Notes: generated from the sequence alone by a model not told the origin. DNA of 15,823 nucleotides from JACKOD01 sp041591635 (GCA_041591635.1 JBFHRO010000059.1:1-15823), one strand, 5' to 3'. Positions 7,378-14,702 are shown, numbered from the stretch's first letter. Numbers and translations: made by a program.

Positions 7378-8670
7378 GTGCCGGCAAATCTTGATGATAA
7401 TTATCTCAATGTAATCAAATTGATTTCGGATCGGATCGTCAAGGCCCAGGCGCCGATACGCATTCTGGATGCCGCCAAGTGGCACCCGGCCGTCAAGGAG
7501 CAGTTTTTTGCCTCGGGCTGCAAGAAGATGCCCGATATTGACGCCACCTATTATCGGGAAAACTGCCCGCTTGGTTTCGACCCTACGGCCAAAAAACGGG
7601 AGTTTCACGAAATAGACCGTGACATCATGCGCCAGTTGGGCCAACTCAACCCTTTGACTCGCATCATGCGCCGTACCTGCCGGGAATACATTACTGTGGT
7701 TAGCATGCTTGAGCATCGTGGTACGCCGGATTTTGGCCAGTATTCCCAAGAGCTCTATGGCTCCTCGCTGGACGTATTCCATGCAGGCGATCCGAATGTG
7801 GCCAGCTTGGGCACCATGTTAGAGGCGACTCTTGAGAAAGTGCTTGAACATGACTCCATGAGTGCCGGTGAAAAAGTATTCAGCTCGGATCAGGCCGTTG
7901 ATTTTCTTAACCGGAAAATGCAACAGGTATTTCCCAACAGTGGCGTCAGGGTTATCCCTGATGATGGCATTATCTCGGATGCGGCTGCCGGAACGGACTA
8001 CATCAAGGTACGCAGGGATGCCACCTTTAATCAGCAAGACCTTGATGTGCTCGAAGTTCACGAAGGCTGGGTGCATCTTGGAACCACGCTCAACGGACTC
8101 GCCCAGCCATATTGTACGTTTCTCAGTAAGGGGCCGCCTTCGTCGACGATCACCCAGGAAGGATTGGCGGTGCTGACTGAAATCATCACTTTGCGTTCAA
8201 GTCCGTCACGGCTGAGCAAACTGGTACGGCGGGTGAGGGCGGTTACGTTGGCCGAGGAGGGGGCTGATTTCGTCGAAGTTTTCCGCTATCTCTGCGACCA
8301 CGGCATGAGCGAAGATGACAGTTATGTGATTGCGTCTCGTGTTTTTCGCGGCAGCACGCCCGATGGAATGCCCTTCACCAAGGACATTTCCTATATCAAG
8401 GGCTTTATCCTGACCTACAACTTTCTGCGTTTGGCTGTTGCCAAAGGGCGGCTCGACCGCTTGCCATTGCTGTTTATGGGCAAAATATTGCTGGAAGACA
8501 TTAAAATACTGGGTGATTTGCAAAAAGAAGGCATTCTGATTCCGCCTCCCTTTATCCCCCCGCATTTTGCTGACATGCGCGGACTGGTGACCTGGTTCAG
8601 TTTCAGTCGGTTCATTGGCAGTCTGAGTTTCGAGAAACTTGAGGCGGATTATAGTCATCTCATTGACTAG
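7378..8670 (+). CDS. QEGLA-motif DUF1704 protein, putative zinc carboxypeptidase
   Basis: The protein has 430 aa from the GTG at 7378. This start is preferred over the TTG at 7363 because GAGGAG lies 7 nt upstream. The family label 'flavohemoglobin expression-modulating QEGLA motif protein' (DUF1704) fits: TITQEGLAVLTE places the motif at residues 260-264. About 30 residues earlier is HEGWVH (H228, E229, H233), an HExxxH zinc-binding and catalytic motif. With the QEGLA glutamate it suggests a gluzincin-like metalloprotease. The eukaryotic relatives MATCAP1/2 are tubulin carboxypeptidases with the same HExxxH arrangement; the bacterial substrate is unknown. There is no signal peptide, so it is probably cytoplasmic. 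It follows the MarC-family gene by 55 bp, and the ychJ stop converges 52 bp downstream. Confidence 0.9.
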   Translation: MPANLDDNYLNVIKLISDRIVKAQAPIRILDAAKWHPAVKEQFFASGCKKMPDIDATYYRENCPLGFDPTAKKREFHEIDRDIMRQLGQLNPLTRIMRRTCREYITVVSMLEHRGTPDFGQYSQELYGSSLDVFHAGDPNVASLGTMLEATLEKVLEHDSMSAGEKVFSSDQAVDFLNRKMQQVFPNSGVRVIPDDGIISDAAAGTDYIKVRRDATFNQQDLDVLEVHEGWVHLGTTLNGLAQPYCTFLSKGPPSSTITQEGLAVLTEIITLRSSPSRLSKLVRRVRAVTLAEEGADFVEVFRYLCDHGMSEDDSYVIASRVFRGSTPDGMPFTKDISYIKGFILTYNFLRLAVAKGRLDRLPLLFMGKILLEDIKILGDLQKEGILIPPPFIPPHFADMRGLVTWFSFSRFIGSLSFEKLEADYSHLID

Positions 8671-8722
8671 CATGCAGGCGCAAACGTAAGACTACACCCG
8701 CGAACAACCGGAGGTTGCGGTT

Positions 8723-9193
8723 TCATACCAGACAACATTTTTTGGCTTTTTTGCCACTGGCACACAGACAGGGATCGTTTCGGCCGGTGGGCAATGTCAT
8801 CCAGCGTGGATCGCCATCAAGGTAAAACCACTGCTGATTCAACAAGACGAACCGAGACGTTTCGTGCAGGGCATGCCATTGGCGATTTACTACAAAGCGC
8901 GCGGTAAAGGTTACCGTGCCTGCCTCGCCAGTCACCCCTGTGTGTTCGATGCTCAGCTGTTTCCACCGGGTTTGTGCATCCGGTTCAAGCGAGGCAGGTC
9001 GCGTTGTAGGATGCCAGGTACCCAGCAGGTAATCATGCAGCCCAAGGGCAAAGGCACAAAAACGCGAACGCATGAGCGCTTCAGGGGTGGATGCCTTTAA
9101 GTATTGAGCGCAATGCGCCTGGTGAAACCTGCCACAACAAGCAAGGTAAGGCGCACCCAATCCGCACGGGCATGACCCTTTGAATTCGTTCAT
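8723..9193 (-). CDS. ychJ: YchJ family SEC-C domain protein
   Basis: The protein has 156 aa, typical for YchJ/UPF0225. A cysteine cluster begins the protein (C8, C10, C19, C20 in SCPCGLGAPYLACC). The middle domain contains the conserved LMRSRFCAFALGLHDYLLGTWHP stretch in the order expected for YchJ (NTF2-like fold). The C-terminus is a SEC-C zinc motif, GRNDPCLCASGKKAKKCC, with C142, C144, C153 and C154. Biochemical function is unknown; SEC-C motifs bind zinc and in SecA contact SecB or ribosomes. No good Shine-Dalgarno is visible before the ATG. Its 5' leader contains a terminator-like hairpin at 9227-9240. Confidence 0.93.
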   Translation of the reverse strand: MNEFKGSCPCGLGAPYLACCGRFHQAHCAQYLKASTPEALMRSRFCAFALGLHDYLLGTWHPTTRPASLEPDAQTRWKQLSIEHTGVTGEAGTVTFTARFVVNRQWHALHETSRFVLLNQQWFYLDGDPRWMTLPTGRNDPCLCASGKKAKKCCLV

Positions 9194-9220
9194 GTGTAAG
9201 ATAGCCGGCTGATCAAAGGC

Positions 9221-9240
9221 AAAAATCGGGGCTTACCCCG
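9221..9240 (-). terminator. Terminator-like hairpin in the leader upstream of ychJ
   Basis: On the minus strand, CGGGG (9240-9236), the loop TAAG and CCCCG (9231-9227) are followed by ATTTTT (9226-9221). A 5-bp all-GC stem followed by five U residues has intrinsic-terminator form. It points toward ychJ and lies only about 27 nt before its ATG. It may attenuate ychJ or block antisense transcripts arising in the flavoprotein gene. The stem is short. Confidence 0.35.
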
Positions 9241-9309
9241 CAAATCAAAGCTCCAGCGTAGTTTTTGTGCCATTCGTTGTAAACCCTAACAGCCAAATCA
9301 GGAACGAGC

Positions 9310-10569
9310 ATGACAACCATGACAACTGCGGCGCCACTTTCTCGCAGAAACCGGGTAACCATTATCGGTGGCGGACCGGCCGGCCTTATGGCCGCTGAAG
9401 TGATCAGTGAACAGGGTATCGAGGTTGATCTCTACGACGCAATGCCATCCGTTGGTCGCAAGTTCTTGCTTGCCGGGGTAGGTGGCATGAACATTACCCA
9501 CTCCGAAGATCTGGCACGCTTTCTCACCCGTTATGACAACCAAACCAATGCGTTTATCGCCAGCTTGCGCGGATTCAGCCCGCAAGCTATCCGCGAATGG
9601 GCAACAGGATTGGGGATTGCTACCTTTGTTGGCACCTCTGGCCGGGTATTTCCCAAGGAAATGAAGGCAGCTCCCTTGCTGCGCGCCTGGCTGTCACGGC
9701 TCAAAGCGGCTGGGGTGAGATTTCATGTCAGACACAAATGGCAGGGCTGGAACGCGGACGGCAAACTGGTCTTTGCCTATCCTGGCGGCGAAATCCAAAT
9801 CGAGACGGACACACTGGTTCTGGCGCTCGGCGGCGCAAGCTGGAGTAAGCTCGGATCTGACGGTGCCTGGGTAACGCTATTGCGTGATAAACACGTTGAC
9901 ATCAGGCCGCTTGAGCCCGCCAATTGCGGTTTTGAAGTCGACTGGAGCGAACACGTCAAAACCACCTGTGCCGGCCTGCCGCTCAAAGGTATTCGTTTGT
10001 CAGTACAGGATTGCCAAGGCAAAGTACAGGACCGCCAAGGCGAGATGGTAATCACTCAGCACGGTCTTGAGGGCAGCCTGATATACGCGCTCTCGGCACC
10101 TATACGCCAGCAGCTGAAAGCACGGGGGCTGGCTGAAGTATATCTTGACCTGAAGCCCGGCAAAACAGCACAGGAACTACGCAGTCTTTTGTCTATGCCG
10201 CGTGGCGGTAACTCCATGTCGAATTACCTGCGAAAAAAAATCGGTCTCTCAAAACAGTACGTCAGTCTTTTGCGTGAACAACTGGGCAACAGTCAACTTC
10301 AGGATATTGATCAGCTTGTACAGGCGATAAAGGCTCTGAAACTAACCCTGCTGCGACCACGCCCGATCGACGAGGCCATCAGCACCGCCGGAGGCATTCG
10401 CTTCTCTGAATTAAACGGTGATTATATGTTGCGTCAGCTCCCCGGAGTCTTTTGTGCCGGCGAGATGCTGGACTGGGATGCGCCCACCGGTGGGTATCTG
10501 CTCAGTGCCTGCCTGGCTACTGGTCGAAGTGCGGGCAAGGGGGTTTTGAATTGGCTGAGCAGTCGTTAG
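9310..10569 (+). CDS. NAD(P)/FAD-dependent oxidoreductase, BaiN/HI0933 (TIGR03862) family
   Basis: The protein has 419 aa. The FAD-binding Rossmann motif is VTIIGGGPAGLMAAE (GxGxxG at residues 20-25). KFLLAGVGGMNITHSED (51-67) is the second family signature after the dinucleotide fold. LVLALGGASWSKLGSDG is the GG motif, and AGEMLDWDAPTGGYLLSAC near the C-terminus closes the FAD site. These match the TIGR03862 flavoprotein group, soluble enzymes related to BaiN and HI0933 whose physiological substrate is not settled. AGGAACG upstream of the ATG supports this start; M4 is an alternative. The region SVQDCQGKVQDRQGEM contains a 7-residue tandem duplication. It is divergent from ychJ, and its stop lies 33 bp before the dif site. 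Confidence 0.93.
   Translation: MTTMTTAAPLSRRNRVTIIGGGPAGLMAAEVISEQGIEVDLYDAMPSVGRKFLLAGVGGMNITHSEDLARFLTRYDNQTNAFIASLRGFSPQAIREWATGLGIATFVGTSGRVFPKEMKAAPLLRAWLSRLKAAGVRFHVRHKWQGWNADGKLVFAYPGGEIQIETDTLVLALGGASWSKLGSDGAWVTLLRDKHVDIRPLEPANCGFEVDWSEHVKTTCAGLPLKGIRLSVQDCQGKVQDRQGEMVITQHGLEGSLIYALSAPIRQQLKARGLAEVYLDLKPGKTAQELRSLLSMPRGGNSMSNYLRKKIGLSKQYVSLLREQLGNSQLQDIDQLVQAIKALKLTLLRPRPIDEAISTAGGIRFSELNGDYMLRQLPGVFCAGEMLDWDAPTGGYLLSACLATGRSAGKGVLNWLSSR
10002..10041 (+). repeat. Two-copy 21-nt in-frame tandem repeat
   Basis: Positions 10002-10020 (AGTACAGGATTGCCAAGGC) and 10023-10041 differ only by TT versus CC and are spaced 21 nt apart. They encode VQDCQGK followed by VQDRQGE in the flavoprotein, consistent with a small in-frame duplication in a polar loop. 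Confidence 0.7.
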
Positions 10570-10602
10570 GAATAAGGACTAACTATGGCAATCGATTATA
10601 GT

Positions 10603-10630
10603 ATTTAACATAATATACATTATGCGAAGT
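10603..10630 (-). other. dif: dif site (XerC/XerD chromosome-dimer resolution site)
   Basis: Read on the minus strand the 28 bp are an 11-bp XerC arm ACTTCGCATAA, a 6-bp central region TGTATA and an 11-bp XerD arm TTATGTTAAAT. The E. coli dif site has GGTGCGCATAA, TGTATA and TTATGTTAAAT, so 25 of 28 positions agree. All three differences lie in the outer XerC arm, where gammaproteobacterial dif sites vary. XerC and XerD recombine sister chromosomes here, activated by FtsK at the septum, to resolve dimers before division. A single such site per chromosome marks the terminus. It lies in a gap between two converging genes. No integrated phage or element is seen beside it. Confidence 0.93.
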
Positions 10631-10659
10631 TGCGTATCTGGACGGCGCAGTTGTGCATG

Positions 10660-10696
10660 ATGATGGTTTGGGTCGCTTCGCTCGCCAAACAATCAT
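10660..10696. terminator. Imperfect stem-loop between dif and the minus-strand gene
   Basis: Positions 10660-10671 (ATGATGGTTTGG) pair with 10685-10696 in 11 of 12 positions, with one G-A mismatch, around a 13-nt loop. It lies 64 nt past the stop of the minus-strand gene and 30 nt from dif. No U-tract follows on either strand. It could end transcripts entering the dif region from either converging gene. Confidence 0.35.
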
Positions 10697-10760
10697 TTGA
10701 CGGCAGCCCGTTGGCTACTTGCGCTTCCAGTGCGCTGAGAAAACGTCTTTGCGCTTGTAA

Positions 10761-12257
10761 TTACAGTTGACTGCAGCCTTGAGTCCGGTACTGATTGGTT
10801 TCATAGGTTTGATAAGAAAGCACTGATTCAGAGAAGCGTGCACGCACAGGCTGTCCTTGTTTTTGTTTGGCTTGATGGGCTGCGACCATCCCGCGGGTTT
10901 GTCTGACAGCCTGCTCTGGTTGGCTGGCTTGGTTGTCCTGGTCAACAAGGACATGGTATTCGTAACCGTCACGAGTCATAACTCGAGTCTTGGGGAGTCG
11001 TGCTTCCATCGGCTGATCACTGGCGAACAACTGAAAGGTTTCGTTGCCAAACGGCGCAATGACAAAAAAGCCGTCAAAAAGTGGTATAAAGCTGTTCAGG
11101 CTGGCAGCGTCGATTCGGCTGATAAAACGCTCAGGAGTGTTTGGTTCGCCAAAACCGTTGAGTTCGAGCAGGTATGAGAAACTTTCTTTTTCATTTCGGG
11201 TATGGCCAACAATATAAAACCAGCTGGGGCGGTTGGCCCGGACCAGCAGTTGCACCTGGTCACAGGCATTGAAAAATAACTGCCTCTGGCCTTTATCCGT
11301 GGTCAACTCGGCGCGGTATTGACCATCTTGGGCGTAGCCGTGTTTTACGAGATAATCAAAGTCCCGATGTTGCGGATGCGGGTCGTACTGGGTGTAGGCC
11401 GATGGGTCGAGTAGCAATGTTTTATAGTGCAGGGTGTTGCCGTGCAAGTCTTTCAGGGCCATATTCAAGCGCACGCCATTTTTTACCACCTCGTACTGGC
11501 CTGACAGCTCGTAGTCGGCCTCGCTGTTACGACCAACCAGGTGATCAAGCAAATAGCGGCTCAGCTCAGCGTGTAATGCCCGCCCCAACGGGGTGACTTC
11601 ATTCACACCCAAAGGGGTGGGTGCCTTGAGAAGAATCCGCTGCTGTCCAATGCCCTGCCCGATCACCTGCGCGGCGGTACTCAGGCTCTTTACCTGCTGG
11701 TGCTGTGCTTCCAGTTGTTGCAACAACTCTGCGCGACTGGCAGGCAAAGCGGCCACATTCGACTTTCCGCCGGTGAAGAAATTCAGCACAACACGGTATT
11801 TTTCATAACTATCAATCGCCTGCAGCATTCGGTTGAGTCGTTGGTAGTGATCAGCTTCGGGCTCTTGTTGCATTACCAGCAGTTCTTGCTTCAGGTGCGC
11901 CACTTCATCGTCCATTTTGGCCAAATACAAGGCCGTAGCTGCCTCGGTGTCGAGTGACGCCTGGCAAGTGGGTTTGCCGAATTGTTCATCACATTCGACC
12001 TTTGCACCCATCAGTGGCAAGTCCGTGTGGGTCGCAATGGTCTGGCTGAACGCGCTGCCCTGTGCTTCGGATTGCTGAATATCGGCAAGGCTTTCCACGC
12101 GTACGAATATCTGTCCGGCAAGATCGGAAAGTGCCAGTTCACGCGCATGCGCTTGAAGATCGGCCACACCTTCACCGATCATCATCCGCGCCTGGACCGG
12201 CAAAATACTCAGGCAGGTGGCGATTATGAGAATCCTGAGGAGGGGTTGAAGTGTCAT
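10761..12257 (-). CDS. Secreted LPP20/FlgT-like and DUF4384-like envelope protein
   Basis: The protein has 498 aa. A Sec signal peptide is clear: basic start, hydrophobic LLRILIIATCLSILP, and probable cleavage after VQA at residue 23. Residues about 26-100 (IGEGVADLQAHARELALSDLAGQIFVRV) resemble the LPP20/FlgT N-terminal module that begins many envelope proteins. Residues about 105-200 are helical and Gln/Glu-rich. Residues about 335-430 (VQLLVRANRPSWFYIVGHT through FDGFFVIAPFGNETFQLFAS) look like a DUF4384-type beta domain. No lipobox is present, so a soluble periplasmic or outer-membrane-associated location is likely. AAGGAA lies 9 nt above the ATG. I recognise no gene name, and the domain calls are by eye. 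Transcription runs toward dif. Confidence 0.8.
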   Translation of the reverse strand: MTLQPLLRILIIATCLSILPVQARMMIGEGVADLQAHARELALSDLAGQIFVRVESLADIQQSEAQGSAFSQTIATHTDLPLMGAKVECDEQFGKPTCQASLDTEAATALYLAKMDDEVAHLKQELLVMQQEPEADHYQRLNRMLQAIDSYEKYRVVLNFFTGGKSNVAALPASRAELLQQLEAQHQQVKSLSTAAQVIGQGIGQQRILLKAPTPLGVNEVTPLGRALHAELSRYLLDHLVGRNSEADYELSGQYEVVKNGVRLNMALKDLHGNTLHYKTLLLDPSAYTQYDPHPQHRDFDYLVKHGYAQDGQYRAELTTDKGQRQLFFNACDQVQLLVRANRPSWFYIVGHTRNEKESFSYLLELNGFGEPNTPERFISRIDAASLNSFIPLFDGFFVIAPFGNETFQLFASDQPMEARLPKTRVMTRDGYEYHVLVDQDNQASQPEQAVRQTRGMVAAHQAKQKQGQPVRARFSESVLSYQTYETNQYRTQGCSQL

Positions 12258-12587
12258 TGGCTTGATTCCTTTATTATTTGCGAACTGCTCATTGAGACAG
12301 GTCGGTTAGTGCTATCGCGATTAAGACGGCCATCAGCCCTGTTCAACACGAACGCAGCAGCGTGCTCAATGCACGGCTTGATTCTGCTCACAATTGGAAA
12401 ATGCCCTCCAGCTACGGAAGGCGATTATATACTGCATCAATCCTGCTCAGCCGCATACCCTTGAACTTGGATGCGTCAAGCCAAAATGCATCACAGGCCT
12501 ATCGATAAATAGTCATCGGGCGATACTTGCTGTAAGCTGCACGGCCGCCTTCGTTGGCAAATGTCGTAACTTTCCAGGTTCATATTC
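12258..12587. other. Divergent intergenic region upstream of the envelope gene and rhlE
   Basis: This gap of 330 bp must hold promoters for both flanking genes, but none is convincing. On the minus strand a TATAAT occurs at about 12425-12430 without a good -35. On the plus strand TTGAAC (near 12462) has only a poor -10 (AAATGC) at 17 nt spacing. The region is coding-like in patches, but no frame has a ribosome site and a recognisable protein. A leader RNA for rhlE cannot be excluded. Confidence 0.4.
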
Positions 12588-13937
12588 ATGAGTTTTTCAT
12601 CGTTAGGCTTGTCGCCCGAACTGACACAGGCCGTCATGGCACAGGGTTACCAAACCCCTACCCCTATTCAAATGCAGGCTGTCCCGCCAATACTCAAGGG
12701 GCAAGATGTGATGGCTGCGGCACAAACAGGCACAGGCAAAACGGCGGCCTTTACTTTGCCGCTACTGGAGCGTCTTGCCTGCGGTAACCCTGTCAAACCC
12801 AATCATATTCGTGCACTGATATTAACACCCACAAGGGAACTGGCAGCACAGGTAGCCGAAAGCGTTGAAAAGTATGGTAAAGGGCTGCATCTGCGTTCGG
12901 CTGTGGTTTTTGGTGGAGTAAAAATAAATCCGCAAATGATGAAATTACGACGCGGCGTGGATGTGCTGATTGCAACCCCCGGGCGATTGCTTGACCTTCA
13001 CAATCAAAACGCCGTCAAGTTTGGCACACTTGAAATTCTGGTTCTGGACGAAGCTGATCGCATGCTGGATATGGGCTTTATTCAGGATATCAAACGCATA
13101 CTGGCCTTATTACCCGCCAAAAGACAAAACCTCTTGTTCTCTGCAACCTTTTCAAGCGAGATTCGCTCACTGGCACGAGGTTTGATGAATCAGCCGGTAG
13201 AGATCTCGGTTAGCCCAAAAAACGAAACCGCTGCTACGGTAACCCAATGGATATGCCCGGTCGACAAAAAACAAAAGCCGGCATTACTGTTACACCTTGT
13301 CGAAACGCAGAAATGGGAGCAGGTGCTGGTGTTTACCAGAACAAAGAAAGGTGCGGACAGACTGGCCCGCTTTATGGAATCCAAAGGGATCAATGCCGCC
13401 GCAATTCATGGCGATAAAAGTCAGGGCTCAAGAACCAAGGCGTTAGCAGAATTCAAGAACGGCACAACCAAAATGCTCGTAGCAACAGATATTGCAGCTC
13501 GCGGTCTGGATATCAATCAGCTTCCTTTAGTAGTGAACTTTGATCTCCCCTCCGTGGCCGAAGACTACGTTCACAGAATAGGTCGTACCGGACGTGCTGG
13601 CGCCGGCGGCCAGGCTGTTTCTCTAGTAAGTGCCGATGAAGTGGAGCAACTTCAGGATATTGAGCGCTTCAGCAACAAATTGTTAAAGCGAGTGACTGTT
13701 GATGGCTTTGAGCCGGTGCACGATGTACCCGCTACTCGCTTGCTCAACCGCCCGCTAACTGCCAGAAAACCAAAAAAACCGAAGGTGAACCATAGAGATG
13801 GTCAGCGCTCGGGGGAAATTGCCACAGGACACAAAGTGACCGGTGCACCCAAAAGAACACCAAGGAGCGGCCAAGCGATCACTAAAGGGAAGAATCCGGG
13901 AAGACCATCGACGAGCCGCAAGCCATCCTCCAAGTGA
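12588..13937 (+). CDS. rhlE: DEAD-box ATP-dependent RNA helicase RhlE
   Basis: The protein has 449 aa and carries all DEAD-box motifs in order. The Q motif is YQTPTPIQ (21-28), motif I AQTGTGKT (45-52), Ia PTRELA (81-86), Ib TPGR (130-133), II DEAD (154-157), III SAT (185-187), IV VLVFTRT, V ATDIAARGLD (299-308) and VI HRIGRTGR (329-336). The order and the DRMLDMGFIQDI stretch after DEAD fit the RhlE subgroup. The tail after about residue 372 is Lys/Arg/Pro/Thr-rich and probably disordered, as in RhlE enzymes, where it aids RNA binding. Role: ATP-driven unwinding of structured RNA in ribosome assembly, mRNA decay and cold adaptation. The ribosome site is weak (AGG 11 nt upstream). It converges on a cold-shock gene. 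Confidence 0.95.
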   Translation: MSFSSLGLSPELTQAVMAQGYQTPTPIQMQAVPPILKGQDVMAAAQTGTGKTAAFTLPLLERLACGNPVKPNHIRALILTPTRELAAQVAESVEKYGKGLHLRSAVVFGGVKINPQMMKLRRGVDVLIATPGRLLDLHNQNAVKFGTLEILVLDEADRMLDMGFIQDIKRILALLPAKRQNLLFSATFSSEIRSLARGLMNQPVEISVSPKNETAATVTQWICPVDKKQKPALLLHLVETQKWEQVLVFTRTKKGADRLARFMESKGINAAAIHGDKSQGSRTKALAEFKNGTTKMLVATDIAARGLDINQLPLVVNFDLPSVAEDYVHRIGRTGRAGAGGQAVSLVSADEVEQLQDIERFSNKLLKRVTVDGFEPVHDVPATRLLNRPLTARKPKKPKVNHRDGQRSGEIATGHKVTGAPKRTPRSGQAITKGKNPGRPSTSRKPSSK

Positions 13938-14050
13938 TGTGGTAACAGACATAGGGTGCCGCAAGCACCCATCTCACCAGAGGTTCAATACTCAGCGGTA
14001 ATCCGCGCACAGATCGACTTGCTGTCACAGAAACAGGTTCGGCTGAACGC

Positions 14051-14085
14051 AAAAAAAAAAGACAAGATAGAATATCTTGTCTTTT
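14051..14085 (-). terminator. Intrinsic terminator of the cold-shock gene, partly bidirectional
   Basis: Positions 14057-14069 (AAAAGACAAGATA) and 14073-14085 are exact reverse complements around the loop GAA. Read on the minus strand the stem runs into ten T residues (14060-14051), a textbook intrinsic terminator about 50 nt after the csp stop. On the plus strand only four T residues follow, so it would end rhlE transcripts less efficiently. A second hairpin, GGGTGC/GCACCC at 13954-13970, lies just after the rhlE stop and may help. Confidence 0.9.
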
Positions 14086-14134
14086 CAAATCTAAACCTTA
14101 AACAACTAGCCTAGTCTCAATACCTCGAGGGTAC

Positions 14135-14341
14135 TTAGATAGCTACGATGTTTTCAGCTTGTGGGCCTTTTTGGCCTTTGGTCACGGTGAAAGACACTTT
14201 TTGTCCTTCAACCAAAGTTTTGAAACCAGTACCAGAAATGGCGCTGAAATGTGCGAACACATCAGGGCCATTTTCCTGCTGAATGAATCCAAAACCTTTT
14301 GATTCGTTAAACCATTTTACGGTGCCAGTAGTAGTTGACAT
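14135..14341 (-). CDS. CspA-family cold-shock protein
   Basis: The protein has 68 aa from the ATG at 14341. An ATG two codons earlier (14347) exists, but AGGA would then abut the start codon. With 14341 the AGGA lies 7 nt upstream, so 14341 decides the start. The single cold-shock domain shows RNP1 as KGFGFIQ and RNP2 as VFAHFSAI, with the usual opening GTVKWFNESKGFGFI and closing GPQAENIVAI. It binds single-stranded RNA and DNA and melts mRNA structure. Which csp paralogue it is cannot be told from sequence alone. The gene has its own promoter, a leader of about 130 nt and a strong terminator, so it is monocistronic, and it faces rhlE. Confidence 0.96.
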   Translation of the reverse strand: MSTTTGTVKWFNESKGFGFIQQENGPDVFAHFSAISGTGFKTLVEGQKVSFTVTKGQKGPQAENIVAI

Positions 14342-14475
14342 AGTCATTTCCTGTAAATCTAAAAAATAAGAGGGTTAATGCTGGAAGTGTTTTCTATGAC
14401 TTATGAAAAACAGGACGAGAACTAAAACTAGAACTTCGAAATGGTGTACATAAATATAGGCTTACTTTCAAGCTG
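14342..14475 (-). ncRNA. Long 5' leader of the cold-shock mRNA
   Basis: If transcription starts about 7 nt after the -10 hexamer, the leader is roughly 134 nt, AT-rich and without an open frame. CspA-type genes typically have leaders of this size that refold at low temperature to control stability and translation. I do not see an exact match to the E. coli cold box. The leader boundary is inferred from the promoter. Confidence 0.45.
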
Positions 14476-14481
14476 GTGACC

Positions 14482-14509
14482 ATTCTATGCCAATGGTGCC
14501 AGAAGTCAA
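14482..14509 (-). promoter_or_regulatory. Sigma-70-type promoter of the cold-shock gene
   Basis: On the minus strand, TTGACT (14509-14504), a 16-nt spacer and TAGAAT (14487-14482). Each hexamer matches 5 of 6 consensus bases. An inverted repeat, ACCATT (14479-14484) and AATGGT (14492-14497) with a 7-nt gap, overlaps the -10 and part of the spacer. It could be an operator or chance symmetry. Confidence 0.65.
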
Positions 14510-14702
14510 CAAATACTTGATGCACACACACTAATGGTTTTTTGAGGTGGCGGCAAGGCAGGGAACAGCGTGCTTTTCACAACCGGTGCTCACACCTTAC
14601 AATGGCTATCCTGTTAGCTTTGGCGCCTTGTTTATCCGTATATTATTCATGTCGGTTGCCGAACGTTGAAACACTCCGATCACTTATCAGAGGATATGAT
14701 GC
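14510..14702. other. Intergenic region upstream of the asparagine-synthetase-like gene
   Basis: The 193 bp separate two divergent genes. AGAGGA at 14689-14694 is the ribosome site of the downstream gene. A TATTAT at 14641-14646 with TTTGGC at 14619-14624 (16-nt spacer) is a weak promoter candidate. I see no precursor-peptide gene with its own ribosome site here. Confidence 0.35.

Noticed and set aside
8698..8720. Imperfect CAACC/GGTTG hairpin between the QEGLA gene and ychJ
   Set aside because: The stem is short, needs a 4-nt bulge to extend and has no U-tract, so it is not a supportable terminator.
10585..10608. Short reading frame MAIDYSI with an AAGGA before it, next to dif
   Set aside because: Seven codons only, and its end overlaps the XerD arm of dif; most likely chance.
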